Shown here piece by piece: positions 1-7,936 of a DNA stretch of 15,278 bases. The stretch lies in the NCBI GenBank assembly GCA_902470925.1, contig CABRIF010000060.1:1-15278 (forward strand). Reading direction: 5' to 3'. The position numbers and the translations under genes were made by a program. Numbering within the stretch: position 1 is the stretch's first letter; each line of letters starts with the position of its first letter. Under the pieces are notes generated by a model, which saw nothing but the letters and a program-made list of their open reading frames with translations, was not told the DNA's origin and made no database searches. This DNA is from an uncultured Collinsella sp. (GTDB taxonomy: Bacteria; Actinomycetota; Coriobacteriia; Coriobacteriales; Coriobacteriaceae).

Positions 1-1
1 G

Positions 2-727
2 GAGCTGGGCATCTGCTTCTGCCCGGACGAGGAGATCGGCCACGGCGCTGAGCTGCTGGACATCGATGAATTCGGCTGCACCTACGCCTACACGGTCGAC
101 GGCGGGCCGGTGGGGGAACTTGAATGGGAGTGCTTCAACGCCTGCGAGGCAACCGTGCGCTTCCAGGGCTTTTCCATCCATCCCGGCGACGCCAAGGGGC
201 GCATGGTCAACGCCGGCGAGGTCTTCTGCCGCTTCCACAGCCTGCTGCCAGCCGCCCAGCGCCCCGAGTACACCGAGGGCTACGAGGGCTTCTACTACCT
301 TGAGGGCGTCTCGGCCACCGTGGAGCACGCCACGGCGCGCTACATCATCCGCGACCACGACGCCAAGAAGTTCCAACGCAAGATCGACCTGCTCCAGCAG
401 GCGGCCGCCTTCGTGAACGCCGAGCTGGGCGTCGAACGCGTGCAGGTGGCCATCAAGCAGCAGTACCGCAACATGGCCGAGATCGTGGCCGACTACCCGC
501 AGCTCATCGACGAGGCGCGTGCAGCGTTTGCGGCGGCGGGCATGGAGGCGAACGTGATCCCCATCCGCGGCGGCACCGACGGCGCACAGCTCTCCTTCCG
601 CGGGCTGCCCTGCCCCAACCTGTCCACCGGCGCCTTCTGCTGCCACGGCGTCAACGAGTTCATCCCCGTCAGCTCGCTGACCACGATGGTGCGCGTGCTC
701 CAGGAGCTCGTGGCGCGCTTCGCGTAG
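2..727 (+). CDS. pepT: Peptidase T (tripeptide aminopeptidase), C-terminal part
   Basis: This is the last 241 residues of a zinc-dependent M20-family tripeptidase, which removes the N-terminal residue from tripeptides in the cytoplasm. The frame is open from the window edge, so the true start and the N-terminal part with the first two metal ligands lie outside. Visible motifs are PDEEIGHGA near residues 8-16 (the catalytic base Glu and a metal-binding Glu), YTVDGGPVGELE (metal-ligand Asp), and CCHGVNEFIPV near the end (the last metal-ligand His). Between them is the dimerisation/lid domain with GFSIHPGDAKGRMVNA. PepT proteins are usually a little over 400 residues, so about 60% is present. 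The gene converges on the minus-strand LCP gene, and a strong hairpin lies about 210 nt downstream. No frameshift is seen. The family call is confident; PepT is favoured over other M20 peptidases because of the GGPVGELE and GFSIHPG.AK motifs. Confidence 0.93.
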   Translation, partial: ELGICFCPDEEIGHGAELLDIDEFGCTYAYTVDGGPVGELEWECFNACEATVRFQGFSIHPGDAKGRMVNAGEVFCRFHSLLPAAQRPEYTEGYEGFYYLEGVSATVEHATARYIIRDHDAKKFQRKIDLLQQAAAFVNAELGVERVQVAIKQQYRNMAEIVADYPQLIDEARAAFAAAGMEANVIPIRGGTDGAQLSFRGLPCPNLSTGAFCCHGVNEFIPVSSLTTMVRVLQELVARFA

Positions 728-935
728 ACAAAGTCGGGCCATGCCCACCATCCGCCGCCGCACCGGCCCGCGGCTGCGCCAAGCGCGAGCGCGGCGCGGG
801 GCGTCGACGAGCCGGGGTACGGACCCGTAGACGCAGCGACACCGGCCCGCGCAGCCGACATCCCGGCACATTGACGGCGACAGCGCCGACCCGCGCCGTC
901 GGCGGATGGACGGCGTGCGAGGCCCACATACAAAG
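728..935. other. GC-rich gap downstream of pepT, no gene seen
   Basis: This stretch between the pepT stop and the convergent hairpin is very GC-rich. Short frames run through it on both strands, but none has a ribosome binding site or a recognisable protein. The only structure noticed is a weak 7-bp inverted repeat (873-879 with 894-900, 14-nt loop). I see no RNA gene. Confidence 0.5.
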
Positions 936-978
936 CAAGGCGGCCGCCATCCCCTGCACCGGGGTGGCGGCCGCCTTG
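936..978. terminator. Bidirectional hairpin terminator between convergent pepT and LCP gene
   Basis: Positions 936-949 pair with 965-978 (14 bp, GC core GGCGGCCGCC). After one bulged base, 951-954 pair with 961-964, leaving a 6-nt loop. The minus-strand transcript continues into CTTTGTATG, which is fairly U-rich. The plus-strand transcript continues into TGTTGA. It sits between two convergent genes, about 50 nt past the LCP stop, so it probably ends both transcripts, better for the LCP gene. Confidence 0.8.
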
Positions 979-1026
979 TGTTGACGCGTATGAGAGCGCC
1001 TGAGGAAGCGCAGGGGCGCGCCCGGG

Positions 1027-2190
1027 CTACTCGGTCGACGAGCTCGACGTGGAGGAATCGGCGCTTGAGGCGCTCGAGGAGGTGTCCTCGTCGGAGCTCT
1101 TGCTGATATCGCCGATCGTGGAGTCGCCGCTCGTGTCCTCGCCCATCGTCTGCGGGCCTTGCGGATCCTCGCCGGCTTCGACGCGCTCCATCATCTCGGC
1201 AAGCTGGTCCTCGTAGACGAACACGTAGCTCTGGCCGTTGACCATCGTGGTGGAGTCCGAGTAGGACGGCAGGTTCGCCGAGTAGATGCCGTCGGTGTCC
1301 ATGCCGCGCATGGCGTTGGCGATCGAGACGATGTCGGTCACGGACAGGTCGGTGATGACCATCTCGGAGATGGACTCAACCGTGCTGGCGATGTTGGCGA
1401 TGTCGAGCTCGTTCAGGATCTTGTTCGCGAGCGCACCCAGAATCTGGCGCTGATGGCGCATACGGGTGTAGTCGCCGTCGACGTACTGATAGCGGGCGCG
1501 GGCGTAGGTGAGGGCCGTCGCGCCGTCCATGTGCTGCTGGCCCGGCTCAATCTTGATGTCGAGATGCTCGGGGTCGTCCACACCCTCGGTGGCATTGACG
1601 TCAACGCCGCCCACCGCATCGATGAGCTTCTGCATGCCCTCGAAGTTGATCTCGGCGTAGTGGGAGATCTTGACCCCGCACAGCTCGTTCACCGCGGTAA
1701 CCACGCCCTCGGGGCCGTCGACCGCATGCGTGGCGTTGATCTTCATCGTCTCGCCCTTGTAGACCACCTTGGTGTCACGCGGGATGGAGATCAGCGTGGC
1801 CTGCTTCTGCGTGGGATCGATGCGCGCCAGGATAATGGAGTCCGAACGATACGTTTCCTCGCCGGGGCGGCCGTCGGTTCCCAGCAGCAGGATGTAGAAG
1901 GGATCCTGGGTCTCGTTGGTGTCGACCAGCGTGGAAATCAGGCTGCTGTTGATGTAGCCGTTGCCCCCCAGGTTGTTCATCACGCGGGCGAACCACAGGC
2001 CGGCGGCACCGGTGCCCGCCAGCAGCAAGGCGAGAAAACCGCACAGCACGCCGCGGCGGATGAGCTTGCCGCGGCGGCGCTGCCGGGCGCGCTCGGAGTA
2101 GCGCGTCACGTTCTCGCGGCTGTAGATGCGGCTGCTGGCGCCAGTTGAGGGACGTCGTCCCTGCTGGATGGGCTTTTTCCTGCGTCTCAT
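1027..2190 (-). CDS. LytR-CpsA-Psr (LCP) family cell-wall glycopolymer ligase
   Basis: This 387-residue membrane protein belongs to the family that moves lipid-linked glycopolymers onto peptidoglycan outside the membrane. Residues 1-46 are a very basic cytoplasmic tail, about 47-69 form one membrane helix, and about 98-260 are the extracellular LCP domain. Recognisable motifs are LLLGTDGR (102-108), YRSDSIILARID with the conserved Arg and Asp (114-125), SIPRDTKV (135-142) and a conserved Arg cluster in GDYTRMRHQRQIL (239-251). The tail after about 340 is acidic, and the last 25 residues are almost only Ser, Thr, Asp and Glu, probably a flexible wall-spanning tail. The gene starts 12 nt after the murA stop, so the two are likely cotranscribed. 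The ribosome binding site before the ATG is weak (AGG). LCP proteins occur in several copies per genome and the exact polymer cannot be told from sequence. Confidence 0.92.
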   Translation of the reverse strand: MRRRKKPIQQGRRPSTGASSRIYSRENVTRYSERARQRRRGKLIRRGVLCGFLALLLAGTGAAGLWFARVMNNLGGNGYINSSLISTLVDTNETQDPFYILLLGTDGRPGEETYRSDSIILARIDPTQKQATLISIPRDTKVVYKGETMKINATHAVDGPEGVVTAVNELCGVKISHYAEINFEGMQKLIDAVGGVDVNATEGVDDPEHLDIKIEPGQQHMDGATALTYARARYQYVDGDYTRMRHQRQILGALANKILNELDIANIASTVESISEMVITDLSVTDIVSIANAMRGMDTDGIYSANLPSYSDSTTMVNGQSYVFVYEDQLAEMMERVEAGEDPQGPQTMGEDTSGDSTIGDISKSSDEDTSSSASSADSSTSSSSTE

Positions 2191-2202
2191 GGGAAACCTG
2201 CG

Positions 2203-3486
2203 CTAATCGTCGATGGGATTGGGGACGGTGATGCGGGACACCGTGGCACCGAGCGCCTGGAGCTTGTCCACGAAGCGCTCGTAGCCGCGATCGATATGAT
2301 GGACGGCCGAAACCTCGGTTATGCCCTCGGCAACCAGGCCGGCTACCACCAGCGCGGCGCCGCCGCGCAAATCGGGCGAGGTCACCTGCGCGCCCGAGAA
2401 GCCCGGCACGCCATGGACCATGGCGTGATGGCCCTCGATGAGGATGTCGGCCCCCATGCGCACAAGCTCGGAGGCAAACATGAACCGGTTCTCGAAGATA
2501 TTCTCGGTGATGATGGAAGCGCCCTGGGCCAGTGCGGCAAGCGTCATGGCCTGGGCCTGCATATCGGTGGGAAAGCCGGGGAACGGCAGGGTTTGGATGT
2601 CGACCGGGGTGATGGCCTCGGCGCGGTTCACGTGCACGCCGCCCTCGATGCGCTCGACCGTGATGCCCATGGTCTCGAACTTCTTGAGCACCATGCCCAG
2701 GTGCAGCGGGTTGAAGCCCACCACATCCAAGCCGCGCGGGCCTGCGGCCAGCGCGCCGGCGACGATGAAGGTGCCGGCCTCGATGCGATCGCCCACGACA
2801 CGGTGCGTGACCGGATGGAGCTCGTCCACGCCGTCGATCGTCACCACGGGCGTGCCGGCGCCGACGATCTTGGCGCCCATCTCGTTCAGCATGTTCGCCA
2901 GGTCGACGATCTCGGGCTCACGGGCCGCGTTATCGATCACCGTCTGGCCCTTGGCGCGCACGGCGGCCATGATGAGGTTCTCGGTGGCGCCCACGCTGGC
3001 GAACTCGAGGGTCACGGTGTCGCCCACCAGACCCTCGGTGGCATCGGCGTAGATATAGCCGTGGTCGGTATCGAAGGTGACGCCCAGCGCCTCGAGCCCC
3101 AGGATGTGCATATCGATCTTGCGGGCGCCCAGGTTGCAGCCGCCTGGCATGGCGATCTTTGCCTTCCCGAAGCGGCCCAGCAGCGGGCCCATCACAGCGG
3201 TGGAGGCGCGCATCTTGGCCACCAGGTCGTACGGGGCCTCCCACGAGCTCACCGCCGAGGTGTCGATGACCAGGCAGTGCTCATCGGTGACCTCGATGGT
3301 TGCGCCCATGCGTTTGAGCACCTTGCCCATCACGTGGACGTCGGAGATATTCGGGACGTTCTCGAGTGTGGTGACGCCCGGTGCCAGAAGCGTTGCGGCC
3401 ATGAGCTTGAGCGCGGAGTTCTTTGCCCCCGAGACGCAGACCTGCCCCTCGATCGCGTGGCCGCCTTCGACGCGGATGATATCCAA
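2203..3486 (-). CDS. murA: UDP-N-acetylglucosamine 1-carboxyvinyltransferase
   Basis: MurA catalyses the first committed step of peptidoglycan synthesis in the cytoplasm: transfer of enolpyruvate from PEP to UDP-GlcNAc. Numbering from the start chosen here, Lys22 lies in SGAKNSALK. Cys117 in MPGGCNLGARK is the active-site Cys that fosfomycin modifies in this family, so the enzyme should be fosfomycin-sensitive by this criterion. GFPTDMQAQ carries the catalytic Asp. Length is 427 residues, as usual for the family. The frame also opens at a TTG at 3492, but GAAAGGGA ends right beside it. The TTG at 3486 has that site 8 nt away and puts the key Lys at position 22, as in E. coli MurA, so I prefer 3486. 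The gene lies just below the ATP synthase operon and its terminator hairpin, and is followed closely by the LCP gene. Confidence 0.96.
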   Translation of the reverse strand: MDIIRVEGGHAIEGQVCVSGAKNSALKLMAATLLAPGVTTLENVPNISDVHVMGKVLKRMGATIEVTDEHCLVIDTSAVSSWEAPYDLVAKMRASTAVMGPLLGRFGKAKIAMPGGCNLGARKIDMHILGLEALGVTFDTDHGYIYADATEGLVGDTVTLEFASVGATENLIMAAVRAKGQTVIDNAAREPEIVDLANMLNEMGAKIVGAGTPVVTIDGVDELHPVTHRVVGDRIEAGTFIVAGALAAGPRGLDVVGFNPLHLGMVLKKFETMGITVERIEGGVHVNRAEAITPVDIQTLPFPGFPTDMQAQAMTLAALAQGASIITENIFENRFMFASELVRMGADILIEGHHAMVHGVPGFSGAQVTSPDLRGGAALVVAGLVAEGITEVSAVHHIDRGYERFVDKLQALGATVSRITVPNPIDD

Positions 3487-3508
3487 GCGCAATCCCTTTC
3501 AAAAGCAT

Positions 3509-3538
3509 ATGCCCGGAAGACGCAAGTCCCCCGGGCAT
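3509..3538 (-). terminator. Hairpin terminator at the end of the ATP synthase operon
   Basis: Read on the minus strand, AUGCCCGG pairs with CCGGGCAU. The stem continues through two G-U pairs and a GAC/GUC step to a UUGC tetraloop, giving one unbroken 13-bp stem followed by AUGCUUUUGA. The two wobble pairs form only in the minus-strand RNA (they would be C-A mismatches on the other strand), which points to function in that direction. It lies about 40 nt past the atpC stop. Because it ends only some 20 nt before murA, it could instead act as a partial terminator or attenuator in the murA leader. Confidence 0.7.
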
Positions 3539-3557
3539 GATGTCAATCGCAATACGT

Positions 3558-3572
3558 TCGGGCAGCGCCCGA
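3558..3572 (-). other. Small GC hairpin just after atpC
   Basis: TCGGGC (3558-3563) pairs with GCCCGA (3567-3572) around a 3-nt loop, six nucleotides beyond the atpC stop. There is no U-run after it. It may protect the 3' end of the atp mRNA or act with the larger hairpin at 3509-3538. Confidence 0.4.
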
Positions 3573-3577
3573 GCCGG

Positions 3578-3976
3578 CTAACGAGCAAGCAGAAGCTTGC
3601 ACCATGCGATTTCATTATAGAGGTAGGCGCGGCGTGCATCGTCTGCTGACAAATTCATCAGGCCGTCTTCAAATCCGGCCAGTTTCTTCTCAACAGCCTC
3701 ACGGTCCACATGCTCCAGGTCGGCCGCGCGCTCGGCGAGGATGATCACCTCGTTGTTGGCCACCTGGACATAGCCCTCGGTGACGGCGATCGTGTGGTCG
3801 ACCGTATGCATATCCGTGTTGGATACGCGCACGTACCCGCGCTCGATGGTGCAAATCTCGCTCGCATGCCGCGGCATGATGCCGAATTCGCCATCCGTGG
3901 AGGGGACGGCCACGAAGGCCGCCTTCCCCTCGAAGATGCACTCCTCCGGACACACGACACGAAGCTGCATGGCCAT
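3578..3976 (-). CDS. atpC: ATP synthase F1 epsilon subunit
   Basis: This 132-residue epsilon subunit is part of the central stalk that connects the rotor ring to the catalytic head and can inhibit ATP hydrolysis. The N-terminal beta-sandwich is recognisable from MQLRVVCPEECIFEGKA, VPSTDGEFGIMPRHA and the IAVTEGYVQVANNEVIILAE stretch. The C-terminal part from about residue 85 (DLEHVDREAVEKKL onward) fits the two regulatory helices. The start at 3976 follows the atpD stop by 3 nt. A second ATG at 3970 would remove only two residues, and a GGGGGC stretch inside the end of atpD could serve as ribosome binding site for either. It is the last gene of the atp operon; a small hairpin and a terminator-like hairpin follow. 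Confidence 0.95.
   Translation of the reverse strand: MAMQLRVVCPEECIFEGKAAFVAVPSTDGEFGIMPRHASEICTIERGYVRVSNTDMHTVDHTIAVTEGYVQVANNEVIILAERAADLEHVDREAVEKKLAGFEDGLMNLSADDARRAYLYNEIAWCKLLLAR
3614..3619 (-). promoter_or_regulatory. Possible -10 element for murA inside atpC
   Basis: A perfect TATAAT reads on the minus strand within the last codons of atpC, which is unusual in such a GC-rich region. No good -35 is found at 16-18 bp (ACGATG at 17 bp). If real, it would give murA-lcp its own transcript through the terminator hairpin. The match may be chance, since it encodes part of LYNEIAW. Confidence 0.25.
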
Positions 3977-3979
3977 GAA

Positions 3980-5413
3980 CTACGCCCCCATCTTCTCGGC
4001 GCGCTCGCGCACGTCCTCGATGGTGCCGGCGTAGCGGAACGCCTGCTCGGGCAGGTCGTCGCACTTGCCGTCAACGATCTCGGCGAACGAGCGGACCGTA
4101 TCGGCGACCGGGATGTAGACACCGGGGTTGCCGGTGAACTGCTCGGCCACGTGGAAGGACTGGGAGAGGAACTGCTGCACCTTGCGGGCGCGACTCACGG
4201 TGAGGCGCTGCTCCTCGGTAAGCTCGTCCATGCCCAGGATGGCGATGATGTCCTGCAGGTCGGAGTACTCCTGGAGCAACTCCTGCACCTTCACGGCCAC
4301 GCGGTAGTGCTCCTCGCCCACCACCTCGGGGTCGAGGGCGTCGGAGGAGGACGCCAGCGGGTCGATGGCCGGGTACAGGCCGAGCTCGGCGATCGAGCGC
4401 GACAACACCGTGGTGGCGTCCAGGTGGGTGAAGGTGGTGGCCGGCGCCGGGTCGGTCAGGTCGTCGGCGGGCACGTAGACGGCCTGCACCGAGGTGATCG
4501 AGCCGGTGACGGTGGAGGTGATGCGCTCCTGCAGATCGCCCATCTCGGTGGCCAGCGTGGGCTGGTAGCCCACAGCCGACGGCATGCGGCCGAGCAGCGC
4601 GGAGACCTCGGAGCCGGCCTGGGAGAAGCGGAAGATGTTGTCGATGAACAGCAGCACGTCCTGACCGCGGTCGCGGAAGTACTCGGCCTCGGTGAGGCCG
4701 GCCAGGCCGATGCGCAGGCGCGCTCCAGGAGGCTCGTTCATCTGGCCGTAGACCAGGCAGGTCTTGTTGATGACGCCGGATTCCTTCATCTCCAGGTACA
4801 GGTCGGTGCCCTCGCGGGTGCGCTCGCCGACGCCGGTGAACACCGAGGTGCCGCCGTGCTCCTGGGCCAGGTTGTTGATGAGCTCCTGGATGAGCACCGT
4901 CTTGCCCACGCCGGCGCCGCCGAACAGGCCGGTCTTGCCGCCGCGGATGTAGGGCTCGAGCAGGTCGACCGCCTTGATGCCGGTCTCGAAGATCTCGGTC
5001 TTGGTGGTGAGCTGGTCGAAGCCGGGCGCCGGATGGTGGATGGGATAGTAGTCCTCCACCTCGGGCATCTCGTGCCCGTCGACCGGCTGGCCCATGACGT
5101 TCCAGATGCGGCCGAGCGTTTGCTCGCCCACCGGCATCTTCATGGGAGCGCCGGTGTCGACGGCCTCCAGGCCGCGCTGCAGGCCGTCGGTGGACGACAT
5201 GGCCACGCAGCGGACCACGTCACCGGGCAGCTGGCTTTCGACCTCGAGCACGGTGTTGATGTGTCCCTGCGGCGTGTCGGCATCGACGACCAAGGCGTTG
5301 TAGATGCCGGGCACCCCGTACTTGAACTTGACGTCCACGACCGGGCCGATGATGCGGACGATGCGTCCGACGCGCGCCTCCTCGTGGTCCATCATGTCGA
5401 TGGTATCTGCCAT
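3980..5413 (-). CDS. atpD: ATP synthase F1 beta subunit (catalytic)
   Basis: The 477-residue beta subunit carries the catalytic nucleotide sites of the F1 head. The P-loop GGAGVGKT is at residues 165-172, and the catalytic Glu is in GVGERTREG (Glu197). MNEPPGARLR and the ADDLTDPAPATTFTHLDATTVLSR stretch are family hallmarks. The DELSEED-type lever, which couples to gamma, reads DELTEEQ here. The ATG overlaps the atpG stop by one base (TAATG), with GGAGGAG inside the last atpG codons, so translation of the two is probably coupled. Length is normal and no key residue is missing. Confidence 0.98.
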   Translation of the reverse strand: MADTIDMMDHEEARVGRIVRIIGPVVDVKFKYGVPGIYNALVVDADTPQGHINTVLEVESQLPGDVVRCVAMSSTDGLQRGLEAVDTGAPMKMPVGEQTLGRIWNVMGQPVDGHEMPEVEDYYPIHHPAPGFDQLTTKTEIFETGIKAVDLLEPYIRGGKTGLFGGAGVGKTVLIQELINNLAQEHGGTSVFTGVGERTREGTDLYLEMKESGVINKTCLVYGQMNEPPGARLRIGLAGLTEAEYFRDRGQDVLLFIDNIFRFSQAGSEVSALLGRMPSAVGYQPTLATEMGDLQERITSTVTGSITSVQAVYVPADDLTDPAPATTFTHLDATTVLSRSIAELGLYPAIDPLASSSDALDPEVVGEEHYRVAVKVQELLQEYSDLQDIIAILGMDELTEEQRLTVSRARKVQQFLSQSFHVAEQFTGNPGVYIPVADTVRSFAEIVDGKCDDLPEQAFRYAGTIEDVRERAEKMGA

Positions 5414-6318
5414 TAGTACTCCTCCAATGCGGCGGCACCGCCCACGATCTCGTTGATCTCGGTCGTGATCGAAGCCTGGCGCACGCGGTTGTAGGTACGG
5501 TTGAGCGAATCGATGATCTCGGTTGCGTTCTCGGTGGCCGAATGCATCGCCTTGCGGCGGGCGCCGTGCTCGGCTGCAGCCGAGTCGATGAGCGCCTGGT
5601 GCACCACCGTGAGCGCGTAGCTCGGAATCAGGCGCTGCAAGACGTGCTCAGCCGACGGCGAGAACTCGAACGGCGAGGTCAGGCGCTTGGGCGCCGCGCG
5701 GCGCGGGCCGCGGGCGGTGCGGATGACCTCGGGGTCGAGCGGCACGATGCGCTCGGCGCGCAGCTGCTGCTCCACACGGTTCTTCGCGTGGAAATACACG
5801 ATGTCCACGCGACCGAGGGTGCCTTGAGCATAGCCGTCGAGCAGGTAGTTCGCAATGGAGCGGGCCTGCTCGATGGTGGGGTTGTCCGAGGCCCCCTCAA
5901 ACCGCATCACCACGTCCGGATAGGAACGGAAATGCTCGCACACCTTACGGCCGCAGACGATGAGCTCGACGGTCTTGGCACCATGGCGCTTGAAGTGCTT
6001 GATGCGCTGCTCGACCGCTCGCTCAACCTGCATATTGAAGCCACCCGCGAGCCCGCGATCGGAGCTGATGGCGATCACGAGCGCACGGTCATAGGATGTC
6101 GGGTCCTGCAGCAGCGGCGTGGAGGTCCCGTTGGCGCGGACGTCGCCGGCCACCGTGAGCATCACGTCGGTGATGGCCTCACGGTAGGGCTCGGACTGGT
6201 TCGCACGGGCCAGGGCTCGAGAGATCTTGGCACTCGAGACCATCTCCATGGTGCGCGTGATCTGCTTGGTGGTTGACACCGAGTTGATGCGCTTTTTGAG
6301 TTCGCGGAGGTTGGCCAT
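5413..6318 (-). CDS. atpG: ATP synthase F1 gamma subunit
   Basis: The 301-residue gamma subunit is the rotating central shaft of F1. The N-terminal helix with MANLRELKKRINSVSTTKQIT and MEMVSSAK is the signature for this subunit, and the C-terminal helix ends in TTEINEIVGGAAALEEY. The middle Rossmann-like domain carries the conserved SDRGLAGGFN. It is slightly longer than the common 285-290 residues. A basic, Pro-rich piece around residues 200-215 (TARGPRRAAPKRL) accounts for part of the extra length. The ATG at 6318 is preceded by AAAGGAG about 11 nt away, inside the 3' end of atpA; the gap to the atpA stop is 5 nt. Confidence 0.97.
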   Translation of the reverse strand: MANLRELKKRINSVSTTKQITRTMEMVSSAKISRALARANQSEPYREAITDVMLTVAGDVRANGTSTPLLQDPTSYDRALVIAISSDRGLAGGFNMQVERAVEQRIKHFKRHGAKTVELIVCGRKVCEHFRSYPDVVMRFEGASDNPTIEQARSIANYLLDGYAQGTLGRVDIVYFHAKNRVEQQLRAERIVPLDPEVIRTARGPRRAAPKRLTSPFEFSPSAEHVLQRLIPSYALTVVHQALIDSAAAEHGARRKAMHSATENATEIIDSLNRTYNRVRQASITTEINEIVGGAAALEEY

Positions 6319-6323
6319 AGGGC

Positions 6324-7931
6324 TTAACTCTCCTTTACGTCACCGGAGCGCGCCGCGGACGGGTTGTTCAGCAACGTGAACTCCGACTTGTAATCCTGAA
6401 TGGCGGCGCGCAGCTCACCGGCAAGCTCGTCGTCGATCTTCTTGTCGCCCACGCGCTCCATGAGCCGACTGCACGCACTGTTCAGGTAGTCGATCAGACC
6501 GTTGCGGAACGGCAGCACCTGGCTGATATCCATATCGTCCAGGAAGCCCTCGTTGCCCGCGAACAGCACCGCCACCTGGTCGTTGACCGTGAGCGGTTTG
6601 AAGCGGGGCTGCTTCAGGAGCTCGGTCATGCGCGCACCGTGGGTGAGCTGCTGCTTGGTTGCCGCATCGAGGTCGGAGCCGAACTGCGAGAACGCCGCCA
6701 GCTCGCGGTAGGCCGCCAGGTCCAGACGCAGGTTGCCCGCAACCTGCTTCATGGCCTTGGTCTGAGCCGCACCGCCCACGCGCGACACTGAGATGCCCAC
6801 GTCCACAGCCGGGCGCTGTCCCTGGAAGAACAGCTCGGACTGCAGGTAGATTTGGCCATCGGTGATCGAGATCACGTTGGTGGGGATGTAGGCCGACACG
6901 TCGCCGTCCTGCGTCTCGATGATCGGCAGGGCCGTCAGCGAGCCGCCGCCGTTGGCCTCGGAGAGCTTGCAAGCGCGCTCCAGCAGGCGGGAGTGCAGAT
7001 AGAAGATGTCGCCCGGGTAGGCCTCGCGTCCGGGTGGACGGCGCAGCGTCAGCGACATCTGACGGTAGGCCACGGCCTGCTTGGACAGGTCGTCGTAGAC
7101 CACCAGGACGTGCCCGCCGGGGTTCTCGGCGCTCGCCGGCTCGCCGTTCTCGCCGTTATACATGAAGAACTCGCCGATAGCGGCACCAGCCATGGGCGCG
7201 ATGTACTGCATCGGCGCGGGCGTGGAGGCGCTGGCCGACACGATGACCGTGTACTCGAGCGCTCCATGGCGGGCGAGCGTCTCGCGGATGTGCGCGACCG
7301 TGGAGGCCTTCTGGCCAATGGCCACGTACACGCAGACGATGCCCTTGCCGCGCTGGTTGAGGATGGCGTCGATGGCGATGGCGGTCTTGCCCGTCTTGCG
7401 GTCGCCGATGATGAGCTCGCGCTGGCCGCGGCCCACCGGGATCATGGCGTCGATGGCCATGAGGCCGGTCTGCACCGGCTCGCACACCGGGGTGCGGTCG
7501 ATGACGCCGGGGGCCTTGAACTCAATCGGGCGGCGGCTCGTCACGCCGAAATTCCCCTTGCCGTCGATGGGCTGGCCGAGCGGGTTCACCACGCGGCCGA
7601 GCATGTCGCGGCTCACCGGGATATCCATGACGCGGCCGGTGGTGTGGCACAGGTCGCCCTCCTTGATGGAGTCGACATCGCCGAACAGGACCGCGCCCAC
7701 CTCCTCGCGATCGAGATTCTGAGCCAGGCCGTAGACGACCTTGCCGGTGCTTGAGCTGGTGAACTCAAGCAGCTCGCCGGCCATAGCGCCCTTGAGGCCG
7801 ATGATGCGGGCGATACCGTCGCCCACCTCGGCCACAGGGGAAACCTCTCGGGAGTCCACGGTTGCCGTGAGGTCATACAGACGCTCGCGCAGGACGCGCT
7901 CGATGTTCTCGGCGTTGATTGACTCTGACAA
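6324..7931 (-). CDS. atpA: ATP synthase F1 alpha subunit
   Basis: The alpha subunit alternates with beta in the F1 hexamer and binds nucleotide at non-catalytic sites. The 535-residue product has the P-loop GDRKTGKT (176-183), the VVYDDLSKQAVAYR segment and the arginine finger in SVSRVGGAAQTK (Arg384), so it should complete the beta active sites. The start is a TTG at 7931: GGAGG lies 10 nt upstream inside the last codons of atpH, and the protein then begins MSESINAENIERVL, a normal alpha N-terminus. The gap to the atpH stop is 5 nt. An extra 12-13 residues (about 262-273, NGEPASAENPGG) sit just before the VVYDD strand, where most alpha subunits have a short turn. This is reported as a finding. 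Confidence 0.98.
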   Translation of the reverse strand: MSESINAENIERVLRERLYDLTATVDSREVSPVAEVGDGIARIIGLKGAMAGELLEFTSSSTGKVVYGLAQNLDREEVGAVLFGDVDSIKEGDLCHTTGRVMDIPVSRDMLGRVVNPLGQPIDGKGNFGVTSRRPIEFKAPGVIDRTPVCEPVQTGLMAIDAMIPVGRGQRELIIGDRKTGKTAIAIDAILNQRGKGIVCVYVAIGQKASTVAHIRETLARHGALEYTVIVSASASTPAPMQYIAPMAGAAIGEFFMYNGENGEPASAENPGGHVLVVYDDLSKQAVAYRQMSLTLRRPPGREAYPGDIFYLHSRLLERACKLSEANGGGSLTALPIIETQDGDVSAYIPTNVISITDGQIYLQSELFFQGQRPAVDVGISVSRVGGAAQTKAMKQVAGNLRLDLAAYRELAAFSQFGSDLDAATKQQLTHGARMTELLKQPRFKPLTVNDQVAVLFAGNEGFLDDMDISQVLPFRNGLIDYLNSACSRLMERVGDKKIDDELAGELRAAIQDYKSEFTLLNNPSAARSGDVKES

Positions 7932-7936
7932 CTTCG

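Noticed and set aside
728..935. Possible tRNA or small RNA gene downstream of pepT
   Set aside because: No cloverleaf, CCA end or T-arm sequence was found, only GC-rich sequence with a weak repeat.
1159..2148. Long plus-strand frame opposite the LCP gene (and similar ones opposite murA, atpG, atpA, glpK)
   Set aside because: These are shadows of confidently assigned minus-strand genes, with compositionally biased products.
3541..3546. TTGACA on the minus strand upstream of murA as a -35 box
   Set aside because: No -10-like hexamer lies 16-18 bp downstream; that position falls inside the hairpin stem.
3710..5416. A 568-codon open frame on the plus strand opposite atpC and atpD
   Set aside because: It is the antisense of two certain genes; the translation is His/Val/Gly/Leu-rich, with no motif and no ribosome binding site. 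Long antisense frames are expected in GC-rich coding DNA.
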